Part shown: piece by piece, positions 47,786 to 56,169 of the stretch
Numbering within the stretch: position 1 is the stretch's first letter
Layout of the letters: each line of letters begins with the position of its first letter
Source of the DNA: Firmicutes bacterium AF25-13AC
GTDB taxonomy: Bacteria; Bacillota; Clostridia; Lachnospirales; Lachnospiraceae
Direction: 5' to 3'
NCBI GenBank assembly: GCA_003478935.1
Contig: QUFP01000002.1
Coordinates: 1-64,000 of the forward strand
Length of the DNA stretch: 64,000 nucleotides
Notes under the pieces: generated by a model
What the model was told of the DNA's origin: nothing
The model's database searches: none
Seen by the model: the letters and a program-made list of their open reading frames with translations, nothing else
Program-made: the position numbers and the translations under genes

Positions 47786-48763
47786 ATGAAGTTTTATGCA
47801 GGATTAGATGTCGGAGGAACATCAGGAAGAGTAAAGTTTTCGGCAGAAGATAAGACTCTGATTGGGGAATATTTAGGTGAGGGTTGTGCATTTAATACAG
47901 AAGGGTATGAGCTTGGAAGAGAGAAGTATCGTAAACTGATGGATGCAGCTCTTTCAAAGTATGAACTAAAAAGTTCTGATTGTCTTGGCATATGCATTGC
48001 GGCAAGCGGTATTGACTCTAAGGAGCAGGAAATGCAGATGAGAAGTATCTTTGAGGAGATGGGCTTTGCAAAGGAGCGTATTTTGGCTGTAAATGACTGT
48101 GAACTCTTTTTATATTTGTCTAAAGGACCTGTGCTTGTCACGATTTCTGGAACAGGTTCTATTTGTTATGGAAGAAATGAGGCAGGAGAAGTTTTTCGCA
48201 CCGGCGGATGGAATCATGTATTGAGTGATGAAGGAAGTGCATATGATATAGGTCTTCAGACATTTAAAGCGTATGCAGATTGGCTGGATGGAAGGATCAA
48301 TTGTCCAATTCTTGCAAAGAAGATTGCAAATGCGACGGGTGTTAAAACATTGGAGCAGGCTGATGTTTATGTAAATGACCATTTGCTTGATAAGAGTCCT
48401 GTAGGAGGACTGGCTGTTTTATGTGCACAGGCAGCAGAGGAAGGTGATCTGGCAGCCAAAGCCATTATAAAGGAGTGTGCGGCTAAGATTTTTGCACTTG
48501 TATGGGATACATGCTGTAAGATGGAAGGAAAGCCAGATAATCGTATTAAACGTGAGCTTGATGAAGCCTTTTTTGCAAATCAAGAGGCAAAAGCTTTGCA
48601 GGCAGATTTATGGCTGTGGGGAAGTGTCAATGTAAAGAATACATTTTTCCGGGAGCAAATCACCAATATGGCAAAAAAGAAGCTTCCGAATGTAACAGTA
48701 AAAATTCCAGAGAAGACTGCGCTTGATATTGCACTTGGCGCAGCACAGGAGCACTTTGCATAA
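47786..48763 (+). CDS. BadF/BadG/BcrA/BcrD-family ATPase, probable N-acetylhexosamine or sugar kinase
   Basis: A 325-residue ASKHA-fold protein. The phosphate-1 loop is LDVGGTSGRVKF (residues 7-18), phosphate-2 TISGTGSICYGRNEAG (about 120), then GGWNHVLSDEGSAYDIG, as in N-acetylglucosamine kinases of this family, and a final ALGAAQEHF adenosine region. RBS AAAGGCAGG. It would phosphorylate a sugar released by the preceding hydrolases. The exact sugar is not evident. Confidence 0.85.
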   Translation: MKFYAGLDVGGTSGRVKFSAEDKTLIGEYLGEGCAFNTEGYELGREKYRKLMDAALSKYELKSSDCLGICIAASGIDSKEQEMQMRSIFEEMGFAKERILAVNDCELFLYLSKGPVLVTISGTGSICYGRNEAGEVFRTGGWNHVLSDEGSAYDIGLQTFKAYADWLDGRINCPILAKKIANATGVKTLEQADVYVNDHLLDKSPVGGLAVLCAQAAEEGDLAAKAIIKECAAKIFALVWDTCCKMEGKPDNRIKRELDEAFFANQEAKALQADLWLWGSVNVKNTFFREQITNMAKKKLPNVTVKIPEKTALDIALGAAQEHFA

Positions 48764-48775
48764 AGGAAAAGATCA

Positions 48776-51250
48776 ATGCATAAGCTGATTGAAAATCAAG
48801 TGCGGATTTCAGTGCGAAATCTGGTAGAATTTATTCTTAGAAGCGGTGACATTGATAACCGCCATTCCACAAAAGCACAGTATGATGCGATGCAGATAGG
48901 AAGTCGTCTGCATCGCAAAATACAAGGTTCGATGCCAGGTACATATAAGGCAGAGGTTTCTCTAAAGCATACAGCACACTACAGGGATGTTGAGATTTTA
49001 CTTGAAGGAAGAGCTGATGGCATTATTACACCAGATGAAAAATCAGTAGATGGAGAACAAGCCACTTTACTTTATCAGACACAAACAGATGAGAATGTAT
49101 CAGCAGAGATTTCTTTTATCATTGATGAGATTAAAGTCATCCGGCAGGATATGGAAAAGTTAGATAGTGCAGCACAAGTTCATGTAGCGCAGGCGCTTTG
49201 TTATGCCTATATGTATGCAAAAGTACTGAATACAAAAGCAGCAGGTGTTACAGAAGAAAACGAGGAGAAAAAAAGGCTTTGTATTGGCATACAAATCACT
49301 TATTGCCATCCAGAAACTGAAGAAATCAAGCGTTTCCTAAAAGTATATACTTTTAAAGAAATAAAAGAAGAATTTGATTATTATATAAGTGAATATGGAA
49401 AATGGGCGCAGTTTTTGTATGAGCATCGTCTGGAAAGAAATGATTCTGTACAAAAACTGTCTTTCCCTTATCCATATCGTGCAGGGCAAAAACGCCTTGT
49501 TGCGGCAGCATACCGCACGATAATAAATGGAGAGCAGCTTTTTATTCAGGCACCGACAGGGATCGGAAAGACACTTTCAACTGTATTTCCGGCTGTATGG
49601 GCAGTTGGAGAGGAGTACGCTGATAAGATTTTTTATCTGACGGCAAAGACGATAACGCGCACAGCAGCAGTATCAGCATTTGATATTTTGCGAGAAAATG
49701 GTCTGAAAATGTCATATATTGCACTGACATCAAAAGAAAAAATCTGTCCGAATACAGTTATGGAGTGTAATCCCGTGCAGTGTCCGTATGCCAAAGGTCA
49801 TTTTGATCGTGTAAATGAGGCAGCATTTGATTTAATTCATGATTGTGAGCAGATTACAAGAGAAAAATTAACTGCCTGTGCGGAGAAATATAAGGTCTGC
49901 CCATTTGAGTTATCACTAGATGTCAGCTATTGGGTAGATGCCATAATATGTGATTATAATTATGTTTTTGATCCTCATGTACGTCTGCAGCGTTATTTTG
50001 CAGACGGTGAGCGAGGCGAGTACATATTTTTAGTAGATGAGGCTCACAATTTGGTGGAGCGTGCAAGAGAGATGTACAGTGCTAAACTTGAAAAAGAAGA
50101 ATTTCTTGCCGCGAAAAAATATTATGAACCATTTAAGTCAGTTGTAAAACAGATAAATAGCTGCAATCGCAAACTCCTTGAATTAAAAAGAGAGTGTGAT
50201 GTATGGAAGGTTCTTCCAGAGGGTGAAGGAATTGGATCATTTGTAATGGCATTAGAGCGACTATATGAAGCGTTAAACCGCTTGAGTGAAACACATCCAG
50301 AATGGACAGCTCCAAAAGAGGCAAGTGAGTTTTTCTTTCATGTAAGAGATTTCCTGGAAGTATATGAACAGCTTAATGAGCATTACGAGGTATATATGGA
50401 GCATACATCGCAGGGAACCTTTCAGATAAATCTTCTGTGTGTAAATCCGGCCGAGCGTTTGCAGGAATGTTGCACACAGGGAATTTCAACGATATTCTTT
50501 TCAGCAACACTTTTGCCAATTCGTTATTACAAGGAGCTTCTTGGACAAGGTGAAGAATCAAAGGCAATCTATGCTGCGTCTCCTTTTGACCCGAAAAATC
50601 GTCTCATTGTAACAGCAGCAGATGTATCATCAAAATATACAAGAAGAACAGCATTGGAATATACTCGTATAGGCCAGTATATTAAGGCAATAACAAATAG
50701 CAGGCGTGGAAATTATCTTGTCTTTTTTCCATCATACACATTTCGCGATGAAGTTGAAGCCTATATGGAAAAAGAAGAAAATGTACGCTATATTCGTCAG
50801 GAAAGCAGCATGACAGAAACGCAGAGAGAAGAATTTCTTGATGCATTTAGAGAACAGGACACACCGACTGTCGGTTTTTGCGTTATGGGCGGCATCTTTT
50901 CAGAGGGAATTGACTTGCAAAACGAAGCTGTAATTGGTGTTATTATTGTAGGAACGGGATTGCCGCAGACAGGGTCACGTCAGGAAATTCTAAAAAGTCA
51001 CTATGAAAAAGAAGGAAAAAATGGTTTCCTATTTGCGTATCTTTATCCTGGAATGAATAAAGTATTGCAGGCAGCAGGACGTTTAATACGCACAAGCGAA
51101 GATTATGGTGTTATAGCCCTGTTAGATGAGCGTTTTTTGCAGGGATCGTATCGAAGTCAGTTTCCGCCGGATTGGACAGATATGAACATTGTACAACTTT
51201 CGAATTGTACAGCGCTGTTAGAACAGTTTTGGGCAGATATTGAGCAATAG
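48776..51250 (+). CDS. DinG/Rad3-like superfamily 2 helicase with N-terminal Cas4/RecB-like nuclease domain
   Basis: An 824-residue protein. Residues ~30-160 hold PD-(D/E)XK motifs: GSRLHRKIQGS, EGRADGII, FIIDEIKVI (D...E-x-K) and HVAQALCYAYMYA. Helicase Walker A is FIQAPTGIGKTLSTVFP (about 255), Walker B the DEAH of FLVDEAHNLVERA. Between them cysteines in KICPNTVMECNPVQCPY and KVCPFELS could hold an XPD-type iron-sulfur cluster. C-terminal motifs include FSATLLPIRYYKELLG, FCVMGGIFSEGIDLQNEAV and QAAGRLIRTSEDYG. Probably acts in DNA repair or replication. It follows the kinase by 12 bases. Confidence 0.9.
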   Translation: MHKLIENQVRISVRNLVEFILRSGDIDNRHSTKAQYDAMQIGSRLHRKIQGSMPGTYKAEVSLKHTAHYRDVEILLEGRADGIITPDEKSVDGEQATLLYQTQTDENVSAEISFIIDEIKVIRQDMEKLDSAAQVHVAQALCYAYMYAKVLNTKAAGVTEENEEKKRLCIGIQITYCHPETEEIKRFLKVYTFKEIKEEFDYYISEYGKWAQFLYEHRLERNDSVQKLSFPYPYRAGQKRLVAAAYRTIINGEQLFIQAPTGIGKTLSTVFPAVWAVGEEYADKIFYLTAKTITRTAAVSAFDILRENGLKMSYIALTSKEKICPNTVMECNPVQCPYAKGHFDRVNEAAFDLIHDCEQITREKLTACAEKYKVCPFELSLDVSYWVDAIICDYNYVFDPHVRLQRYFADGERGEYIFLVDEAHNLVERAREMYSAKLEKEEFLAAKKYYEPFKSVVKQINSCNRKLLELKRECDVWKVLPEGEGIGSFVMALERLYEALNRLSETHPEWTAPKEASEFFFHVRDFLEVYEQLNEHYEVYMEHTSQGTFQINLLCVNPAERLQECCTQGISTIFFSATLLPIRYYKELLGQGEESKAIYAASPFDPKNRLIVTAADVSSKYTRRTALEYTRIGQYIKAITNSRRGNYLVFFPSYTFRDEVEAYMEKEENVRYIRQESSMTETQREEFLDAFREQDTPTVGFCVMGGIFSEGIDLQNEAVIGVIIVGTGLPQTGSRQEILKSHYEKEGKNGFLFAYLYPGMNKVLQAAGRLIRTSEDYGVIALLDERFLQGSYRSQFPPDWTDMNIVQLSNCTALLEQFWADIEQ

Positions 51251-51275
51251 TTTTTGTTTTCTGGTAATTGCAGGG

Positions 51276-51304
51276 TTGCGTTAAGTGGTAATATCCGCTA
51301 TAAT
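51276..51304 (+). promoter_or_regulatory. Promoter of the sigma-like gene
   Basis: TTGCGT at 51276-51281, 17-base spacer, TATAAT at 51299-51304. Confidence 0.75.
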
Positions 51305-51398
51305 AAAGACGATTTGCAGCAGGGCTAATACTGATGCATAAAGCATAAAATGAAGGCAGATTTAACGGAGAAATAGTAGAAAGGCAGTCAATTAAATT

Positions 51399-51970
51399 AT
51401 GGAAAACCAGTTTTATCAGATGTATCTGGATGAGTTAAGTGAAATTCCAGAGTGTACAAATGAGGAGATGGAAGCACTGTTAAATAGTCTTCCAAACGAG
51501 GAGGCAGTGAAGCGTCTGACAGAGGGCAGCCTTGCCTATGTCGTGCGTGAGGCAGCGAAGTATGCAGGAAATGATGTTGAAATATCAGATCTTGTTCAGG
51601 AAGGAAACATGGCACTTTTGCTTGTATTAAAAAACTATGCGTCGCATCCAGTTGTAGGTGATGATGCAGTTCCTATTTTAATCAGCTTCGTGAGCGCGCA
51701 GTTCATATGGCAATGGAAGCAGTTACAGAAGAGCAAAAACAAAGTGAGCAGACAGCAGAAAAATTAACAGCTTCTGTTAATGTCTTAAATGTAGTCATGA
51801 CAAAGCTTGCAGAAGAGCTTGGACGTGAGCCTAACCTTTCTGAAATCGCAGCAAAGATGCAGATGAGCGAGGATGAGGTACAGGCTGTTATGAAGGAAGC
51901 CATCAATGCTGTTGCTGTTGACAGGAGTGAGGCAGCACAAAAGGAAGATGAAGCACTAGAAAATCAGTAA
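51399..51970 (+). CDS. Degenerate sigma-70-like protein (regions 1.2, partial 2, and 3 only; single-base frameshift)
   Basis: The N-terminal YLDELSEIPECTNEEMEALL resembles sigma region 1.2, and VVREAAKYAGNDVEISDLVQEGNMALLLVLKNY resembles region 2.1-2.2. The -10-binding 2.3-2.4 stretch is replaced by a short linker. VLNVVMTKLAEELGREPNLSEIAAKMQMSEDEVQAVMKEA is region 3. Region 4 (-35 binding) is absent. The frame breaks near 51680; adding an A (TTAATC to TTAAATC) gives PILNQLRERAVHMAMEA and 190 residues. It cannot bind promoters like a full sigma factor, and might bind RNA polymerase as a regulator. It is followed by a histidine kinase gene. Confidence 0.75.
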
Positions 51971-52005
51971 GTAAGAAAAATATAGTGGAAAAGAGGCACT
52001 TCTAT

Positions 52006-53412
52006 ATGAAACGGGCGATTGTAAAGCGGTTTATTGTTGTACTGATTGTGGCGATGGCAATAAGCAGTATTGTCATCAGTATGTCATATTATCGTCTGGC
52101 AAGTCATCGCGTCATGGAAGATATGAAGTCAGTACTGCTTTTGTTAGATGCCACAATTGACTGGGAGAGCAGCGATCTGGAAAAACAGATTATTGAAATC
52201 AGCAGTCAGATGAATAATGATTATAGAATTACAATTATTGATAATGATGGAAGTGTTTTGGCTGATTCTGAAACTGGAAATCCAGAGACGATGGAAAATC
52301 ACAAAAACAGAAAGGAAGTCAAGGAGGCTTTTCAAGACGGCTTTGGAACAAAGGTGCGCAATTCCAGCACAATCAAAGGAAGTATGATGTATGCGGCATA
52401 TTGTTCACCAACGCAGCATAAGGTCATTCGTATTTCTATCCATCACGATGTGATTACAGATCTGATGAAAATGATGGTACCGTCTATTGCGATTAGCCTT
52501 TTGCTGGCATTATCAGTTGCCGGTGTGCTGACTAATAAATTTGCCGCCTCCGTCACTAAGCCAATTCTTGAAATCTCACACAAGCTTGAGGGTATCTATG
52601 ATGAGAAAATTGATTTTAATTTTCCTCATTACCAGTATGATGAATTAAATATCATTGCGCGCACAACAACTGACATGTCAAAAAGCGTGCAAGATTACAT
52701 ACGAAAGCTTGAAAAAGAAAAGACGATTCGTCAGGAATTTTTCAGCAATGCCTCTCATGAATTAAAAACACCGCTTACAGCAATACGCGGCTATGCCGAG
52801 CTTCTTCAAAGTGGTATGGCATCAGATACACAGATGCAAAAAGAGTTTTTAGGACGCATTCACTCAGAGGTGGAGGAAATGACAAGCCTGATCAATGACA
52901 TATTGATGATTTCCCGATTGGAGACCAAGGAGTTAATGCCGACTAAGGAAATGCTATGTGTCAAGAGTGTTGCAGAAGAGGTTAAAAAAACACTTAAGCC
53001 GTTAGCAGATGAGAATAATGTTTCGCTTGAAATCCATTGCTGTGATGAGTTTGTTTATATGGATCGCAGCCATCTTCAGGGAATATTGTCTAATCTTATG
53101 GGAAATGCAGTTAAATATAACAGACCAGGCGGCTTTGTCCAAACCGATATCACAATGAACAGCACAAGTCTTTCAATTCGTGTGGAAGACAGTGGTATAG
53201 GCATTGCAAAGGAGGATCAGAAGCGTATCTTTGAGCGTTTTTATCGTGTAGATAAAGGACGCAGCAAGCGAGTTGCCGGTACAGGACTTGGTCTTTCTAT
53301 TGTAAAACATGTAACAGAATTTTATGGTGGCTGTGTCAGTGTAGAGAGTCAGTCAGGTGTGGGAAGTACATTTCTTGTTCAGCTTCCGGCTGCATCTTTA
53401 GTTCAAAAATAA
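52006..53412 (+). CDS. Membrane-bound sensor histidine kinase (PhoR/WalK-like), no adjacent response regulator
   Basis: A 468-residue kinase. It has a transmembrane helix near residues 8-28, an extracytoplasmic sensor of about 130 residues (YRITIIDNDGSVLADSETGNPETMENHKNRKEV, as in PhoR-type domains), and a second helix (about 156-178). A HAMP-like segment is followed by H-box FFSNASHELKTPLTAIRGYAEL, N-box LMGNAVKYNRP, DSGIGIAKED and GTGLGLSIVKH. ATG 52006 after AGAGG is preferred over GTG 51985. The usual response regulator gene is missing on both sides, so its partner lies elsewhere. Confidence 0.92.
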   Translation: MKRAIVKRFIVVLIVAMAISSIVISMSYYRLASHRVMEDMKSVLLLLDATIDWESSDLEKQIIEISSQMNNDYRITIIDNDGSVLADSETGNPETMENHKNRKEVKEAFQDGFGTKVRNSSTIKGSMMYAAYCSPTQHKVIRISIHHDVITDLMKMMVPSIAISLLLALSVAGVLTNKFAASVTKPILEISHKLEGIYDEKIDFNFPHYQYDELNIIARTTTDMSKSVQDYIRKLEKEKTIRQEFFSNASHELKTPLTAIRGYAELLQSGMASDTQMQKEFLGRIHSEVEEMTSLINDILMISRLETKELMPTKEMLCVKSVAEEVKKTLKPLADENNVSLEIHCCDEFVYMDRSHLQGILSNLMGNAVKYNRPGGFVQTDITMNSTSLSIRVEDSGIGIAKEDQKRIFERFYRVDKGRSKRVAGTGLGLSIVKHVTEFYGGCVSVESQSGVGSTFLVQLPAASLVQK

Positions 53413-53438
53413 GAACAAGAATGAAAGGTTAATATTGT

Positions 53439-54716
53439 ATGAAAAAAAAGAAAGCGCCTCTTGTACGTCGTATGAAGGAGTTTGTGAAAACAAGCGTTGT
53501 ATGGGGACCGCTTGATCATAATCTGTTTTTTACGATTATTTTCTTAAATGTATACGGAATTATTATGGTATACAGTGCCAGCTATAACAATTCGATTACA
53601 AAGAATTATAGTTATTTTATGAATAATCAGCTTAAAAATGTAATATTTGGATTTGTTATAATGATTGTTGCGTCATATGTTAATTATCACCGTATTGTGC
53701 GGCTTGGTTGGGGCTGGTTTTGGCTTTTGGCTGCAGTGGCCATTATTGCGGCACTAAAGACACCACTAGCTCACAGTGAGCTTGGTGCAACAAGATGGAT
53801 AAAACTTGGTCCTGTAAGCTTTCAGGCAGCGGAGCCAATAAAGGCAGCCATAATTATTTTCTTCGCTTATTATGTGAGTTATTGGGGATTAAACAGGTGG
53901 TATAACCAGCTGCTTGCGTGCCTGCTTGCTATTGCGCTTTTGGGCTTTTTGTTTTTCTTCTCAAATAATTTAAGTACGGTTATCGTTTTGTTTTGTATTT
54001 GTGCCGTTATAATTTTATCAAGTGTAAAAAAGCCGGATCTTTACTGGTATTTCCTGCTTGGTCTTGCATTAATTATCATAGCAGCAATTTTTGTTACTGT
54101 TTATCTTTTGATGCATCAGGGCGCAGAAAACTTTAGATTTGTGCGTATACGTGCATGGCTTCATCCAGAGGAGTATGCAGCAGATGAAGGTCTTCAGGCG
54201 ATGCAGGCGCGCTATGCAATTGGCGCAGGCGGTTTCTGGGGCAAGGGTCTTGGACAGAGCCTTATTAAATTCAAGCTGTCGTATTCTTACAATGACTTTA
54301 TTTTGGCTATTATCTGCGAAGAGCTTGGCGTGTTTGGTGTTATCGTGATGATGACATTATTTGGCTATTTGCTGTATCGTATTTACAAGATTGCGCAGAA
54401 TGCATGGGATATTGAAGGAAAAGTCTTGGCAATAGGTGTGTTTACGCAGATCGCACTCCAGCTATTGATAAATGTGATGGTTGTTACGAGTGTAATTCCG
54501 ACAACAGGTGTTACACTTCCATTTTTTAGTGCGGGTGGTACATCTGTTGTTTTCCTGCTTGCGGAGCTTGGAATGGTATTAAATGTGGACAAGTATGCAA
54601 AGGAACGCAGATTCTTTGAGGAAGCAGAACGCCATGTTGCTCAGATGGAACAGCGAGGCGGTATCGGAGCAGCAGGATGGAGACGTCGTCTTGATTCGGC
54701 AAGAACGCGCAGATAA
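53439..54716 (+). CDS. FtsW/RodA/SpoVE-family SEDS glycosyltransferase
   Basis: A 425-residue polytopic protein with about ten membrane helices that polymerises peptidoglycan with a partner penicillin-binding protein. SEDS blocks include GIIMVYSASYNNS, AAEPIKAAIIIFFAYYVSYWG, YAIGAGGFWGKGLGQSLIKF, YNDFILAIICEELGVFG and IPTTGVTLPFFSAGGTS. A cytoplasmic tail of ~45 residues with RRFFEEAERHVAQMEQRGG follows. Which of FtsW, RodA or SpoVE it represents cannot be told from the sequence; there is no mra/mur gene context. Confidence 0.93.
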   Translation: MKKKKAPLVRRMKEFVKTSVVWGPLDHNLFFTIIFLNVYGIIMVYSASYNNSITKNYSYFMNNQLKNVIFGFVIMIVASYVNYHRIVRLGWGWFWLLAAVAIIAALKTPLAHSELGATRWIKLGPVSFQAAEPIKAAIIIFFAYYVSYWGLNRWYNQLLACLLAIALLGFLFFFSNNLSTVIVLFCICAVIILSSVKKPDLYWYFLLGLALIIIAAIFVTVYLLMHQGAENFRFVRIRAWLHPEEYAADEGLQAMQARYAIGAGGFWGKGLGQSLIKFKLSYSYNDFILAIICEELGVFGVIVMMTLFGYLLYRIYKIAQNAWDIEGKVLAIGVFTQIALQLLINVMVVTSVIPTTGVTLPFFSAGGTSVVFLLAELGMVLNVDKYAKERRFFEEAERHVAQMEQRGGIGAAGWRRRLDSARTRR

Positions 54717-54731
54717 AAATTTATTTCCAAT

Positions 54732-54769
54732 AAAAAAAGTGCCGGGCGGTCAAACGCTGGCACTTTTTT
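54732..54769. terminator. Bidirectional terminator between converging genes
   Basis: AAAAAAAGTGCC pairs with GGCACTTTTTT, with an inner GCG/CGC. A-rich and T-rich flanks serve both the SEDS gene and the DAHP synthase gene. Confidence 0.9.
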
Positions 54770-54776
54770 GTATGTA

Positions 54777-55805
54777 TTATACGCGCTCTGCAATAGTGTA
54801 GATCAGCTGCTCGGAGCTGTCCCAATCAAGACATGGATCAGTGATTGATTTGCCATAAATATGCTCACCAATCTTTTGGCTGCCGGCTTCGATGTAGCTT
54901 TCAATCATTACGCCCTTTACAAGATTTTCAATTTCCTTAGAGTGAGTACGGCTGTGCATAACTTCTTTTACGATACGGATCTGCTCCATATGTCTTTTTC
55001 CAGAGTTGGAGTGATTAGCATCAACAACACATGCCGGATTAAGCAGATTTCTTTCCTGATACATTTCGTACAGACGATAAAGATCTTCATAGTGATAGTT
55101 CGGGATTGTTTTTCCATATTTATCAACAGCACCGCGCAAAATAGTATGAGTTAATGGATTTCCATCTGTCTGAACTTCCCAGCCGCGGAAGATAAAGTCA
55201 TGTCCATGCTGTGCAGCAACAACGGAGTTTAACATAACAGATAAATCACCGCTTGTCGGGTTCTTCATACCGGCAGGAATGTCAATTCCGCTTACTGTCA
55301 GACGATGTTGCTGATTTTCAACAGAACGGGCACCGACAGCAACATATGAAAGAATATCTGACAGGTAACGCCAGTTTTCTGGATACAGCATCTCATCGGC
55401 AGCAGTCAGACCGGTCTCAGCAACAGCACGCATGTGCATATGGCGTATTGCAAGTATTCCGGCTAACATATCCGGTTTTTTCTCAGGGTCTGGCTGGTGA
55501 ACCATGCCCTTATAGCCTTCACCAGTAGTACGCGGCTTGTTTGTGTAGATACGCGGAATCAGAATCAGCTTGTCAGAAACCTTCTCTTGAACGCGTGCCA
55601 GTCGGTGAACATAATCTAAAACTGCATCTTCGTTATCAGCAGAGCAAGGACCGATAATGACAAGAAATTTGTCACTCTCGCCGGTAAATACCTTGCGGAT
55701 CATCTCATCACGTTCCTTTTTTACCTGTATAATCACGTCAGATACCGGGTACTGTTCACGAATTTCGGCAGGTGTAGGAAGCTTTTTCACAAAATTAAAA
55801 CTCAT
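54777..55805 (-). CDS. 3-Deoxy-7-phosphoheptulonate (DAHP) synthase, class I AroF/G/H type
   Basis: A 342-residue enzyme starting the shikimate pathway from phosphoenolpyruvate and erythrose 4-phosphate. Motifs: FLVIIGPCSADNEDAVLDY with the metal-binding Cys, IPRIYTNKPRTTGEGYKGM, AIGARS-like VAVGARSVENQQHR, GMKNPTSGD, and CVVDANHSNSGKRHMEQ. The ATG at 55805 follows AGAGGAA and is preferred over 55838. Class I-alpha enzymes are usually feedback-inhibited by an aromatic amino acid; which one is not evident. Single-gene transcript. Confidence 0.95.
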   Translation of the reverse strand: MSFNFVKKLPTPAEIREQYPVSDVIIQVKKERDEMIRKVFTGESDKFLVIIGPCSADNEDAVLDYVHRLARVQEKVSDKLILIPRIYTNKPRTTGEGYKGMVHQPDPEKKPDMLAGILAIRHMHMRAVAETGLTAADEMLYPENWRYLSDILSYVAVGARSVENQQHRLTVSGIDIPAGMKNPTSGDLSVMLNSVVAAQHGHDFIFRGWEVQTDGNPLTHTILRGAVDKYGKTIPNYHYEDLYRLYEMYQERNLLNPACVVDANHSNSGKRHMEQIRIVKEVMHSRTHSKEIENLVKGVMIESYIEAGSQKIGEHIYGKSITDPCLDWDSSEQLIYTIAERV

Positions 55806-55843
55806 AGTAATTCCTCTTTTCTCATCTAGTAAAGACACTCACA

Positions 55844-55872
55844 ATTATAAATAGGAAGATTTGGAATGTCAA
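55844..55872 (-). promoter_or_regulatory. Consensus sigma-A promoter of the DAHP synthase gene
   Basis: On the minus strand TTGACA (55872-55867), exactly 17 bases, then TATAAT (55849-55844). Confidence 0.9.
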
Positions 55873-55933
55873 GTGTAAAGATTATCGTTTCAGGTATACT
55901 ATAAGAGTGTAAATGTTTGAAAGGAGATCTTCT

Positions 55934-56094
55934 ATGTGGCTGATTGTTTTATGATAATTATCATTGCGGCTGTGATTGTCTGTTTTTCACTTGCAGCAGC
56001 GGCAAAAAACGCAGAAATGATTTCGCAGCTGTGGCTTGAAAAGCAGCACATAAAACAGGAAATTTTATGCACGAACAAAACAAAAGAAGAATAG
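55934..56094 (+). CDS. Small single-pass membrane protein (53 aa; single-base frameshift)
   Basis: ATG at 55934 follows AAGGAGATCTTCT. It reads MWLIVL then stops, while the next frame continues MIIIIAAVIVCFSLAAAAKNAEMISQ. Adding one T to the TTTT run at 55947 joins them as MWLIVFMIIIIAAVIV. The result has one N-terminal transmembrane helix and a polar tail QLWLEKQHIKQEILCTNKTKEE. Translation could also start at ATG 55951, but no ribosome binding site is placed for it. Function unknown. Confidence 0.6.
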
Positions 56095-56169
56095 AAAATG
56101 TAAAAATCAAGGTATACTTTTGACTCAATTTGAATTAAAATGATAGTGAACATCCTGTGGGAGCAAACA

